From assembly GCA_003241175.1 (NCBI GenBank), contig QFOI01000026.1, positions 1 to 17,829 of the forward strand: a stretch of 17,829 bases of DNA, given 5' to 3'. Of the stretch, positions 7,102-15,618 are shown in pieces. How positions within the stretch are numbered: position 1 is the stretch's first letter; each line of letters starts with the position of its first letter. The DNA is from Pseudopedobacter saltans (GTDB lineage Bacteria > Bacteroidota > Bacteroidia > Chitinophagales > Chitinophagaceae). The notes beneath the pieces were generated by a model. That model was not told the DNA's origin. It saw nothing but the letters and a program-made list of their open reading frames with translations, and searched no databases. The position numbers were made by a program, and so were the translations under genes.

Positions 7102-7512
7102 TTATGTAATATTCTTTATCAAAAATTCAATTGTTGTTTCTTGTAGTTTGCTTAACATACTTAATTCGGCCTCCTTGTTGATATATTTCATCATTGCTGA
7201 AATGTTCCGACCGATCACACACATAGGATTAGGTTCGTTTTTGTTGGAGGGAAACATTTCCATATCTCCATACACGATTTTATAAAGTTCATCTAGATGA
7301 ATATCCTTAGCTTGTTTAACCAATCGAACACCACCATTTTTACCTTCCTGTGTAGCAACCATGCCGTGATTTTTCAACAACACCAATTCTTTTCTAACCA
7401 ATACAGGATTACAGCCAATACTACTAGCTATGAAATCCGATGTAATCCCATCCTTGTTCAGAGCCAAAAGCGAAACTATATGCACCTGCATAGCAAAACG
7501 GCTATTGATCAT
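7102..7512 (-). CDS. Rrf2-family transcriptional regulator (YwnA-like, single regulatory Cys)
   Basis: A 136-aa Rrf2-type winged-helix repressor. It opens MINSRFAMQVHIVSLLA. The recognition region is SDFIASSIGCNPVLVRKEL (about 25-43), followed by the wing NHGMVATQEGKNGGVRL (48-64). The dimer/sensor part has NPMCVIGRNI with Cys98. The Cys triad of Fe-S members (IscR, NsrR, RsrR) is absent; only Cys34 and Cys98 are present, so thiol-based sensing is more likely than an Fe-S cluster. It leads a two-gene operon with the SnoaL-like gene, and a 25-bp palindrome begins 2 bp upstream of its ATG, which predicts autorepression. Confidence 0.9.
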   Translation of the reverse strand: MINSRFAMQVHIVSLLALNKDGITSDFIASSIGCNPVLVRKELVLLKNHGMVATQEGKNGGVRLVKQAKDIHLDELYKIVYGDMEMFPSNKNEPNPMCVIGRNISAMMKYINKEAELSMLSKLQETTIEFLIKNIT

Positions 7513-7513
7513 T

Positions 7514-7538
7514 TACTGTAACTATTTATATTACAGTA
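7514..7538. promoter_or_regulatory. Palindromic operator of the Rrf2/SnoaL operon
   Basis: TACTGTAA (7514-7521) and TTACAGTA (7531-7538) are perfect 8-bp inverted repeats with a 9-nt spacer, 25 bp in total, as expected for an Rrf2 dimer. It lies between the ATG (7512) and the -7 box (7539-7546), over the expected transcription start, so binding would block transcription. Confidence 0.8.
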
Positions 7539-7546
7539 CAAAAATA
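7539..7546 (-). promoter_or_regulatory. Bacteroidota -7 promoter box of the Rrf2 operon
   Basis: Read on the minus strand this is TATTTTTG, an exact match to TAnnTTTG. It abuts the palindromic operator. The expected start site is about 5-7 nt downstream, inside the palindrome. I see no convincing -33 TTG at the usual distance. Confidence 0.65.
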
Positions 7547-7562
7547 GAAATGTTTTCCAAAT

Positions 7563-7603
7563 AAAAAAAGTGTTGCCATTTTTTAACAAAATAAGCAACA
7601 CTT
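7563..7603 (-). terminator. Intrinsic terminator of the BSP-peptidase gene
   Basis: AAGTGTTGC (7568-7576) and GCAACACTT (7595-7603) form a perfect 9-bp stem. On the minus strand it is followed by a run of seven T. It lies 22 bp after the stop at 7626, and its T run directly adjoins the Rrf2 promoter region. Confidence 0.87.
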
Positions 7604-7625
7604 AAACTATAAAACAGCCATTACA

Positions 7626-9830
7626 CTAATCCAGCTTCGAATTTTGAGAATATTCTGTCCACAATTCGCCGACAGTTTTGCCCAAATTATTTTTCCAAAA
7701 ATTTTCATTGTAGGTCCCATTTCTCATTGCTGCATCCAATGTCTGAATAATACCTTTATTTTTCTTTATTTCTAACCAATAGAAAAATCTAGCAGTTATA
7801 CGATAAGAACTCAAATAACTTTGCCCTGATTGATATTCAGGCCAATACCAATTGGCTTCCTTGTTGTAAATACCCAAAGTATAACGAACGTAGTCGGCTA
7901 TACCTTCAGTAACCCAACTAGGTTGATATTGATTTTTCGTATAGGCCTGTACAATATGCATCACTTCATGTGTAACCACATCGAAATCGGTTGGATTACC
8001 TAAAAACCATTGAGGATTGTAGCGAGTAAGATTATTAGAAGACGCAGCCACTCCAATATATTCCGGATCTATAACAAAAATAACTTTCTTAGGTGCATTT
8101 ATGTTGTATAGTCGCATTTCTTCAGGATATACCTTGAAGAAAACTTCCGTCATCTTGTTTTTAGTTGCGCTATTGAAACCATCAAACTTATTGATCCATA
8201 TCAGCGTAAGTCCATTTTTCGTAATAGTATCTCGACTGACAATACCTACAGGAGAAATGTAATTCCAATCTCTGTAAAATGAGGGCTCATTTTGAACTAT
8301 TGGTTTATTCACAATTGTATTATTGGACATTTCTTTCTTATAATAGTCATACAAATACTTAGCTACGAAGTCGTTGCTAAACAAAGACGTTTTTCCAAAA
8401 AAGAATTCCTGAGGCAATTTTACTTTTTTGATAGCATATTGTGAAATGATTTGAGTATTTAAGGCTACATCCCAAAAAAGCCCATTATCAATATGCGAAA
8501 TATATTCAATACCTTTTTTATCTTGTGGAAATATCTTCTGAAATTCCATCAAATAACCATACTTGCCAATAAATTCTTCACATCGTTCTTTTTGTGCTTC
8601 CAACAAACGTTTACGCTCATCTGGAGTAATACGCACAATCAAATCTATAAAATCGATATCTGAAGTATCTACGACTTCAGATATTTTCTTCAAGGAATGT
8701 AAATAAAATGCCAGTGAATCCATTGTCGGAGGTACGCTTTTAATATTGGGAAGCGTATCTAAGCTCGCAATACCCTGATTAATAGTACGTACTAATCTTC
8801 CATAATTAGGTGCAACTGGAGATACATCATTAACTTCGACATGTTTTAAAAAATCGAGATAAGAAGTTCGTAACTGACGAGGGTTTCCCGAGGAAAATCC
8901 TAATTGTTCCATAATTGAATAATAATCACACAAACTTGCCGCTGTGAAATATTGTATGTTCAATCGTTGCATTTGGTAGGTTCTAGGACTGATAGAACCA
9001 GAGACATTAATAGAATCAAGATACGCCTGTTCTTCTTTTTGTTCCGTGAGGAAAAAATCTTTAAACTTCTCTGGAGTAAGTCCTTTGAGTTTATTAGGGT
9101 AATTAATTGGATCTAAGAGATATTTATAATTCCAATTGAATGGAAAATTTTCCCTCGCTAGCAACCCTCCTTCTCCTCCATAAATGGGAAAACCATGCTC
9201 ATATATAACAAATAATTTCTTCCCCGGTTCAACATAAATATAGTCTGGTGTGTTTGCTACATTTATTTCTATAATTCCAGGCCTTATGACTGGTAGTTTA
9301 AGGGAGAAATAACCATCTAGGTCGATTTTAGTAGAAAACTCATCTTTATACATCCCCAGCATACGGTTTATAAAATTATAACTACTAACATTAATTGTGC
9401 TATCCTGTGGTCTTCGGTTATAGACATAACCTGAAAAGTAGACCGTGTCATTTCCTATGACTGGAGCGGTATAGGCAGGTAGATTGTGTTGGACCTTGCA
9501 ATCTTTTAATCGTCGAGAATACTTACCCTTCTCTTTGTTAGAAGATTCTATTATAGTACGTTTTCTATCCTCTTTAATTTTCAATAGGATCGCCTCTCCA
9601 TTCCTATTGTGAAGTTTAATCTCAATCTTTTTCCCTTGTTTGGAAACGTCGTCATAATACCATACTGTTTCACGGTAAATAGCATTTTTGTCATAAAATG
9701 CATATTGGAAATTACCGTTATCCATATTGAACCATTCGCCATGTAGGGAAGAGTCAATAATAATTTTTTTTTGGGCAGAAACAGTTGAAAATAACAAAAG
9801 GCACACAAACGTAAAAAAGCAGCTCCTCAT
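7626..9830 (-). CDS. Secreted protein with C-terminal BSP-type (HExxH) metallopeptidase domain
   Basis: I choose the ATG at 9830 (734 aa), because it begins a signal peptide (MRSCFFTFVCLLLFSTVSAQ); an upstream ATG at 9893 would add 21 residues ahead of it. After a beta-rich lead, about 115-220 resembles the N-terminal domain of Bacteroidota TlpA-like proteins (FSGYVYNRR, DLDGYFSLKLPVIRPG, YIYVEPGKKL), followed by a long helical region (about 270-470). The C-terminus (about 560-734) fits the plant/bacterial basic secretory protein peptidase family: THEVMHIVQAY with zinc ligands His621 and His625 and catalytic Glu622, then SWVTEGIADYVRYTLG with Glu642 as likely third ligand. Single-gene transcript with its own terminator; substrate unknown. 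Confidence 0.8.
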   Translation of the reverse strand: MRSCFFTFVCLLLFSTVSAQKKIIIDSSLHGEWFNMDNGNFQYAFYDKNAIYRETVWYYDDVSKQGKKIEIKLHNRNGEAILLKIKEDRKRTIIESSNKEKGKYSRRLKDCKVQHNLPAYTAPVIGNDTVYFSGYVYNRRPQDSTINVSSYNFINRMLGMYKDEFSTKIDLDGYFSLKLPVIRPGIIEINVANTPDYIYVEPGKKLFVIYEHGFPIYGGEGGLLARENFPFNWNYKYLLDPINYPNKLKGLTPEKFKDFFLTEQKEEQAYLDSINVSGSISPRTYQMQRLNIQYFTAASLCDYYSIMEQLGFSSGNPRQLRTSYLDFLKHVEVNDVSPVAPNYGRLVRTINQGIASLDTLPNIKSVPPTMDSLAFYLHSLKKISEVVDTSDIDFIDLIVRITPDERKRLLEAQKERCEEFIGKYGYLMEFQKIFPQDKKGIEYISHIDNGLFWDVALNTQIISQYAIKKVKLPQEFFFGKTSLFSNDFVAKYLYDYYKKEMSNNTIVNKPIVQNEPSFYRDWNYISPVGIVSRDTITKNGLTLIWINKFDGFNSATKNKMTEVFFKVYPEEMRLYNINAPKKVIFVIDPEYIGVAASSNNLTRYNPQWFLGNPTDFDVVTHEVMHIVQAYTKNQYQPSWVTEGIADYVRYTLGIYNKEANWYWPEYQSGQSYLSSYRITARFFYWLEIKKNKGIIQTLDAAMRNGTYNENFWKNNLGKTVGELWTEYSQNSKLD

Positions 9831-9865
9831 AGTTTTTAACACTAAAATAAAGAAATGTTTATTGT

Positions 9866-9884
9866 ATACTTCAAAACGAAGTAT
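9866..9884. repeat. Perfect 7-bp hairpin between the PepSY and BSP-peptidase genes
   Basis: ATACTTC and GAAGTAT pair around a 5-nt loop (AAAAC). It lies 35 bp after the PepSY stop and 36 bp before the peptidase ATG on the minus strand. There is no immediate T run, so it may be a weak terminator or an operator for the peptidase gene. Confidence 0.45.
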
Positions 9885-9918
9885 GATTAACAATCCATTT
9901 AATATTAAGCAAAATTCT

Positions 9919-11418
9919 TTAGAAAATATCCAAACCAGTGTTCATCAACAAAAAATACAATACACCATACACCACAAGAAACGCGGACGAAAATGCAAAA
10001 TAGCGATACAATATTTTGAATTGCTTTTTAAAAGGAAGAAAGACTACAATATGCAAAACATTAGTCACTAAAGCGATGATAAAATTAACCAAAACTATAG
10101 GAACAGTAAATACAATAACATAAGCCGCCGGAGTAATTACTATACCCGAAATTAGTCCATAAACAATACCACAAACAACGGAAACAGCAACCATCCAAAA
10201 TGCATACTTAAAACCTGACTTTAAGTTTGTAAAAAAAGAATTCTTAATAATATGAGAAAGGTCAATTCTCTTTTTTTCCGGTCTTTGTAAATGGCGTTGT
10301 TTTTTCCACCTTGGCCACCAGATAACAAAACCTGTCACAAATAGCGCCGCGGGAATCAAGCCTCCAATCAATGCCAATACACGAGTAGGCTCCCCTCCAA
10401 ACGTACCGTAATGCAACGGCATCATCCAACTTAGAACACCTTGTGCAACATTGGGAAATGCGGTACTTGAGGCCAATATTTTACCAGAATATTGATCTAA
10501 TACAACCATTTCTCTTCGGCCAGTCTGAGACATTCCTTTTGCCGATATATCCAATCGATAGCTACCACTTGAGTCTGTAGGAAAAGCAACCCCCATTACC
10601 TCACTGTTGGAAACATAAGTTGTACCTATTTTTACAATGGAATCTAGTGGCAATGCGGAAACAGATTTCGAATAGTGTGATTTCATAGAATAGATATCTG
10701 CCACTATTTTAGGATTTTTCCCACTCAGCGCAAACATGATTGCCACGATAGGTAAATAAAAAGAAATACAAAAACCAGTCAATGCCAACATAGAAACGAC
10801 AGGTGAAGAATAGAAACCCAATACATTGTGCCAATCATAGTTTTGTCTTTTTCCGCTTGCACCTTTTTTGACGGTCAACACATCTTTTAGTTGTCGCCAT
10901 TTTTTAGGTATCCATAATCTCAAACCGCTTATAGTTAGTATCAACAATATTAAGGAAGCTATACCAACTATATAAGTCCCAACTTTAGGTATGAACAGGC
11001 TTGTATGAATATCCATGACGACATTTATAAATCCACTTTCATACAATCTTTTCCCACAAACCTTGCCATTGAATGGATTTATGAAAATCTGTTTTTCAGA
11101 AGAATAGTCATAAAAAATATAAGTCGCATTTGGAGCATCACTTGGTTTGTACAAATAGTTGACAACCGTTTCAGGGTGCTGTTTATGAAATATTGTATAA
11201 GCTTCTTGTAGAGATAGCTTTGGCGTCTCTGAAATAGCCTTAAACAATTTAGGATTCAAAGCCGCATCAATTTCATCTCTGAAAGTCAATATACTTCCTG
11301 TAATCCCAACAATAGCAATGATAAATCCGGCTATAATCCCTAGATAAAGATGCCATTTGCCATACCAGTTCTTTTGATGGCGAGACCAGTTTTTAAATAT
11401 ATTGGAACGTTTTTTCAT
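9919..11418 (-). CDS. PepSY-associated transmembrane protein
   Basis: I place the start at the ATG at 11418 (499 aa), because the longer reading would need a TTG at 11460 and adds nothing conserved. Family landmarks are KWHLYLGIIAGFIIAIVGITG (first helix, about 21-41), INPFNGKV (113-120), MDIHTSLF (135-142), GLRLWIPKKW (165-174), YDWHNVLGFYSSP (194-206) and PLHYGTFGGEPTR (334-346), with a second PepSY-like stretch at about 285-315. Four core helices are visible, and about 100 extra C-terminal residues add three or four more (403-428, 432-465, 470-492). Such proteins are often linked to iron uptake or flavin-based reduction. No TonB receptor is adjacent here, so the role is open. Confidence 0.9.
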   Translation of the reverse strand: MKKRSNIFKNWSRHQKNWYGKWHLYLGIIAGFIIAIVGITGSILTFRDEIDAALNPKLFKAISETPKLSLQEAYTIFHKQHPETVVNYLYKPSDAPNATYIFYDYSSEKQIFINPFNGKVCGKRLYESGFINVVMDIHTSLFIPKVGTYIVGIASLILLILTISGLRLWIPKKWRQLKDVLTVKKGASGKRQNYDWHNVLGFYSSPVVSMLALTGFCISFYLPIVAIMFALSGKNPKIVADIYSMKSHYSKSVSALPLDSIVKIGTTYVSNSEVMGVAFPTDSSGSYRLDISAKGMSQTGRREMVVLDQYSGKILASSTAFPNVAQGVLSWMMPLHYGTFGGEPTRVLALIGGLIPAALFVTGFVIWWPRWKKQRHLQRPEKKRIDLSHIIKNSFFTNLKSGFKYAFWMVAVSVVCGIVYGLISGIVITPAAYVIVFTVPIVLVNFIIALVTNVLHIVVFLPFKKQFKILYRYFAFSSAFLVVYGVLYFLLMNTGLDIF

Positions 11419-11445
11419 AAAGTAATTAACACTACCCCTAAACAA

Positions 11446-11488
11446 AAATGAAACCGACAAAAGAAAGAATCTTTTGCCAGTTTCATTT
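11446..11488 (-). terminator. Terminator of the GH20 gene
   Basis: AAATGAAAC (11446-11454) pairs with GTTTCATTT (11480-11488), and inside it CAAAAG (11458-11463) pairs with CTTTTG (11471-11476). On the minus strand the stem is followed by TTGTTT, part of a T-rich run. It lies between the GH20 stop and the PepSY start, so the two genes are probably separate transcripts. Confidence 0.72.
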
Positions 11489-11526
11489 ACGCAATGCGGA
11501 ATTTTTTATTAAAATGTTTACAAAAC

Positions 11527-13437
11527 CTATTTTTTAGATATTGCTCGAGCCTTCAGGTCTTTGATAGGAATGGTCATTAGTCTCCCTACCTGCTTCCCGT
11601 TTTTATAACTGACGACCCTTAACATGGCTGCATCCTTTGGCATTAGGAAACTATTGGAATATTTTGGATAAAAAGAATCTGGAAAACTATTGTCCACACT
11701 ATAATAGAAGTCGACATTTTCCACTTCCTTATCTAATGAAACCTCAAGCAAACTATCAGATGCCAACTTAACTGTAATCTTTGCTTCATACATACTAGGA
11801 GCATACATAACTTGATCTTTGTCAAAATAAGGATATTGAGCCTCTACCCTACCGACAAAAGCGCCCCAATCTTTCTTTTCCTTTGGAGACCATAAGGATT
11901 CAGAAATAGCTAGCGCTCTGGGCCAAGTCATATATTTGGCATGACGTAAATTATACAGTTGCTCAGACCACAAGTTGGCTTGCCCGCCTTTAATATATCG
12001 CGCATCAGCGCCGACAGGGACAGGTTCGAAATCATAGGCTTTTTTCAGTAAAAGTTTAGCGTACACTCTAGGCTCCATAGCACCATCGCCTTGCATATAG
12101 TCTAAATAGGCATAGGTAGTTGGGCTCATGATCACATCGTGTTTTAAAGTGGACGCTTCAATACCGCCCTTTTCTCCACGCCAACTCATGACGGCCGCAT
12201 TAGGTGCCAAACCACCTTCTAAAATCTCATCCCACCCAATTACCCTTTTACCTTTGGATTCCACTATTTTTTCCACTTTCTTTTCGAAATAACTTTACAC
12301 TTCCTCCATAGTCTTAATGTTTTCCTGTTTCATGAGTGCTTGTATTTCCGGATTAGTTTTCCAAAACGTTTTGGCGCATTCGTCACCACCAATATGTATA
12401 TATGCAAAAGGAAATAACGCAGCCACTTCACCAAAAACCTTATCTAAAAATGCATACACTTTTGGATTAGCTGGGCAAAGCGTGTTGTCATAATGAGCAA
12501 CAATACCGGAATCTGTCCAATCCATAAATCCTGCCTGTCCAGATCTTACTTTATATTTGTCTGCACCTGGCGTACAAGACAATTCAGGATAAGATGCCAC
12601 AGCAGCCATACTATGTCCAGGAACATCTACTTCCGGCAAAATATCTACATAGCGATCTTTGGCATATTGGACAACCTCTTTAATATCGTCTTGTGTGTAA
12701 AATCCACCATAGTTATATTTATCCGTATCCGAAACTGGAGAAAAAGTACCAAAATATCCCACTTTATGTACGTTCCACGCACCAACTTCAGTCAGTTTTG
12801 GCAAACCCTTAATCTGGATTCGCCATCCTTCATCATCCGTCAAATGCCAATGAAACAAATTAAATTTGTATTTCGCCATTTGGTCAATATAGCTTTTGAC
12901 TTCTGCTTTTGTGAAAAAATGACGTGCAACATCTAGCATCAATCCCCTCCATGCAAATCTTGGGTAGTCAACTATACTAACAAAAGGAACAGAAATGTTT
13001 TCCAGCTTCATTATTTCATTAGACAAGGGCAATAATTGAAAAAGACTCTGCATACCATAAAATAATCCAGCAGGTTCATTTGCCGATACAACGATTCCCT
13101 TACCGTTAACAACCAATCGATAACCCTCTTTCCCAAGCATTGCTTCGGTCTTTTTGTTTAACAAAAAGGTCACGTTTGGATTAGTTTTTGATGCTGAAAC
13201 ACCCCAGCCAATATTGTTCAAAATACGTTGACGGAATTGTGTTTTCAGACTTTCTATTCCTGTAACCTGCGGAAAAGAAACATTCAAACTATTAAAACTG
13301 TAAACACCGTTTCCTCTTTGTACATCTACGGGAACTGGAAGAATGTTTATTTTTGGTATTTCCTGCGCACTCGCCTGTAGTAGATTTAGACTTATCAGTA
13401 CTATAACCACTACTACACTCAACTGTATTTTTTTCAT
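11527..13437 (-). pseudogene. GH20 beta-N-acetylhexosaminidase, interrupted by one in-frame stop
   Basis: A secreted enzyme that would release terminal GlcNAc/GalNAc from glycans or chitin fragments. The reading frame is intact for 636 codons except for TAA at 12295-12297, where the context MEEV-stop-SYFEKKVEKI calls for Gln (CAA to TAA, one transition). Before the stop are the signal peptide (1-25), the GH20b-like domain (about 26-150) and the catalytic barrel from about 158, with HWHLTDDEGW (196-205) and HIGGDE (348-353; Asp352-Glu353 catalytic pair). After it are GWDEIL, MSWRG, a WSEQL segment and a chitobiase-type C-terminal beta domain. The 380-aa fragment lacks half the barrel and should be inactive. 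The lack of further decay suggests a recent mutation or a base-call error. Confidence 0.85.
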
Positions 13438-13502
13438 GTAAAATAGATTTGGAAAATTTCGTTACAAATTAAACAATAAAATTGGAACTATATTGGTAAT
13501 AC

Positions 13503-13534
13503 AACACGGAAAAGTTATATTACCTTTCCGTGTT
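13503..13534 (-). terminator. Hairpin after prfH, likely terminator
   Basis: AACACGGAAA (13503-13512) and TTTCCGTGTT (13525-13534) form a perfect 10-bp stem with a 12-nt loop. It follows the prfH stop by 11 bp on the minus strand. There is no clear T run in either direction, so termination is inferred from position. A second possible stem, GGTAAT (13495-13500) with ATTACC (13519-13524), interleaves with it. Confidence 0.55.
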
Positions 13535-13545
13535 ACATAAAACAA

Positions 13546-14128
13546 TCAACTCAATGATCTTTTAAAAATACGCATTGCATTCCCACGCTCTAACTGTTTG
13601 TTACTCAACCAACGTCCTATTTCTTGGTCCAGATCTTTTTGGCTATTAAGTTGGTCGATTTTTTCTTTTAGTCTTTCAATACTTTTATTTTTGTTTTCAA
13701 TCTGGGTACGCATTTCGGACACATACACATCTATATTGGTCGGTATATGAATAGCTCTGACAGCCGTCTCCACTTTGTTGTCTCAAACCGGATGTCCTTT
13801 GGGTTCCAAACTACCTTTAGGGGAATATCAAAAGCGTAAATACCCACGAACCAATTTTTCCTTTTGTGATTTGGTCTATAAGGACTATTACTAATCCACT
13901 GTATTGTACCTACCCACTTTTCTAAAAAGCCTAATAAATTCTCCCCTCTATTCTAAAGGCTACTGAAACAAAAGTATCAGACCTAGTTGACAACGTTGCA
14001 TCTACGTCATATATTTTTATATCTTGTTGTAGTGCCTCTTTTCGAAACTCTTCCATCACAAGTACAACTGCACGTTGGCATTCCATGGGACCATCCCCAG
14101 ACGTAATATGAATTATTTTTGTTTTCAT
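13546..14128 (-). pseudogene. prfH: Peptide chain release factor H (prfH), broken in two places and lacking GGQ
   Basis: PrfH is a release-factor-like protein that works with RtcB to rescue ribosomes cut in the decoding centre. The N-terminus is clear: IIHITSGDGPMECQRAVVLV. The first frame stops after about 65 codons. Dropping back one base in the G run at 13943-13946 restores the expected text: NLLGFLEKWVGTIQWISNSP, then YRPNHKRKNWFVGIYAFD and KDIRFET. FET is followed directly by NKVETAVRAIHIPT. The roughly 11 residues that normally lie there, including the catalytic GGQ, are missing, a deletion of 3n+1 nt (about 34) that shifts the frame again. The end is LERGNAMRIFKRSLS. Restoring both losses gives about 205 aa, close to normal length. 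The start is 4 bp after the rtcB stop. Confidence 0.88.
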
Positions 14129-14132
14129 GATT

Positions 14133-15533
14133 TTATTCTTTATTCATTCTCACTATTTTTGGTGTAAACACTCCTTGCACATCTACTAGCTCTTTTTGCG
14201 CTTCCATAACAGTTGAAATATCTTTGTACGCAAAAGGATGCTCCTCAACACTACCTCCGATCAACGTTACACCATACTGATTCAAACGCTTCTTCAAATC
14301 AGAAACAGTCATTGAATCTTTTGCCTTTTGCCTACTCATGAGACGTCCTGCTCCATGCGATGCCGATTGCAAGGAAGAGGATGCCCCTCTACCTGAAACT
14401 ATAAAAGCATCATCAACCATATTGCCTGGAATGATTCCCAATTCTCCTTTGTGAGCAGGAGTAGCGCCTTTTCTATGAACAATTATGTCTTCTCCCTTCT
14501 CGTTCTGTTCTTTCCATGCAAAGTTGTGATGATTTTCCACTACTGCTATTGCATCAAGACCTAAGGATTTAAGTACGTTACGATGGATTTGCTCATGACA
14601 AGCCTTTGCATAGTCTCCAGCTAACTGCATGGACAACCAATACTCCATTCCTTCATCAGAATTTAGGTCCAACCATGCAAGAGATTTGGCTTGTTTCGGC
14701 AAGCGGCATTTTTCCATTGCCAACTGAATAAAATATTTAGCAATAGTTGCACCGACGCCTCTACTTCCCGAATGAGAAAGCAATCCCACATACTCTCCCG
14801 CAGGAACACCTACAGTGTTTCCCTCCTTTAAACGAACAGTACCCATTTCTACAAAATGATTTCCTCCTCCTGATGTTCCCAATTGATAGACTGCTTTAGG
14901 AAAAACACTCTTCAATAAGGCTGTTTCTTGGAAACGAGCATCCTCCAAAATGGCATGTTCTTGCTCAAATTCCAAGTGTCCATCCATACCAAAATGTGTG
15001 AAATACTTGATGGCATTCTTGATGGCAAAACTATTTCGCTTAAGGTAACTGGGACGTTCATCTATAATAGATAGAGCCATGCGACAGCCAATATCCTGTC
15101 CAACAGCATAAGGAATCACAGTATTGGCAGTCGCCAAGACACCTCCTATCGGCATACCAAAACCCTCATGCGCATCAGCCATCAATGCTCCTTGCAAAGC
15201 AATAGGAAGCCTTAAACAATAATCAATCTGCTGTTTGGCCAGACTTTCTATTTGCTTACCCCCAAAAACTTTAAGCATTTGAGGGACTTTCAGTAAATCA
15301 TACACTTGGAAGTCATTTGACACAATGTCGCCTATAAGTTTGGCCGCTACACTTTTCCATACACTATCAGATTGATATTTTCCAGGAGAAATAACTACAT
15401 CTTTTATCAGACTTATTATCTCTTCACGACTATGATGTTTGTAATTTTTTGAAATAATATTTAATGTCAAGCTTCTAGCGGCATCATCAACAAGGCCTAA
15501 CTTGCTCAACTCTTTTGGTTTTATATTGCCCAT
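14133..15533 (-). CDS. rtcB: RtcB RNA ligase (RtcB2 type, PrfH-linked)
   Basis: A 466-aa GTP- and Mn-dependent RNA ligase that joins 2',3'-cyclic phosphate or 3'-phosphate ends to 5'-OH ends. All active-site motifs are present: ADAHEGFGMPIGG (119-131), GQDIGCRM (145-152, metal-binding Cys150), GTSGGGNHFVE (219-229), LLSHSGSRG (251-259, His254), VVENHHNFAW (331-340), HRKGATPA (353-360), SHGAGRLMSR (392-401, His393 for GMP attachment) and GGSVEEHPFAYKD (426-438). GQDIGCRM in place of GVDIGCGM, and the prfH neighbour 4 bp downstream, point to the RtcB2 branch tied to ribosome repair. Since prfH is broken, the ligase may now act alone. A long, foldable leader precedes it. Confidence 0.95.
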   Translation of the reverse strand: MGNIKPKELSKLGLVDDAARSLTLNIISKNYKHHSREEIISLIKDVVISPGKYQSDSVWKSVAAKLIGDIVSNDFQVYDLLKVPQMLKVFGGKQIESLAKQQIDYCLRLPIALQGALMADAHEGFGMPIGGVLATANTVIPYAVGQDIGCRMALSIIDERPSYLKRNSFAIKNAIKYFTHFGMDGHLEFEQEHAILEDARFQETALLKSVFPKAVYQLGTSGGGNHFVEMGTVRLKEGNTVGVPAGEYVGLLSHSGSRGVGATIAKYFIQLAMEKCRLPKQAKSLAWLDLNSDEGMEYWLSMQLAGDYAKACHEQIHRNVLKSLGLDAIAVVENHHNFAWKEQNEKGEDIIVHRKGATPAHKGELGIIPGNMVDDAFIVSGRGASSSLQSASHGAGRLMSRQKAKDSMTVSDLKKRLNQYGVTLIGGSVEEHPFAYKDISTVMEAQKELVDVQGVFTPKIVRMNKE

Positions 15534-15576
15534 AACAATATTTGCTGTATCGACTTTATAGTCATACAGATTTTTA

Positions 15577-15595
15577 AATCGCGTATTCCACGATC
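15577..15595 (-). other. Small hairpin in the rtcB leader near the start codon
   Basis: On the minus strand AUCGUG (15594-15589) pairs with CGCGAU (15583-15578) around a GAAUA loop, including one U-G pair, and G15595-U15577 can extend it. It sits about 45 nt before the rtcB ATG. Its two G-U pairs exist only on the rtcB-sense strand. Confidence 0.4.
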
Positions 15596-15618
15596 GTTGA
15601 AAAAATTAATTGAAAGAA

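Noticed and set aside
9727..10071. Plus-strand ORF over the start of the peptidase gene and end of the PepSY gene
   Set aside because: No recognisable domain, low-complexity Lys/Asn-rich translation, and it lies opposite two well-supported genes.
11419..11460. TTG-initiated extension of the PepSY protein
   Set aside because: It adds 14 non-conserved residues and overlaps the terminator stem; the ATG at 11418 gives the normal family N-terminus.
12021..12040. GGTTCGAAATC resembling a tRNA T-arm
   Set aside because: It lies inside GH20 coding sequence and no acceptor, D or anticodon arms can be found around it.
11527..12276. A separate 249-aa gene after the GH20 fragment
   Set aside because: It is in the same frame as the upstream GH20 part, begins mid-domain at a GTG that encodes an internal Val, and has no signal peptide. 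It is the downstream half of the interrupted gene.
13546..13773. A separate 75-aa gene
   Set aside because: It is the C-terminal third of PrfH (from VETAVRAIHIPT to the end), cut off by the upstream deletion; its apparent GTG start is an internal Val codon.
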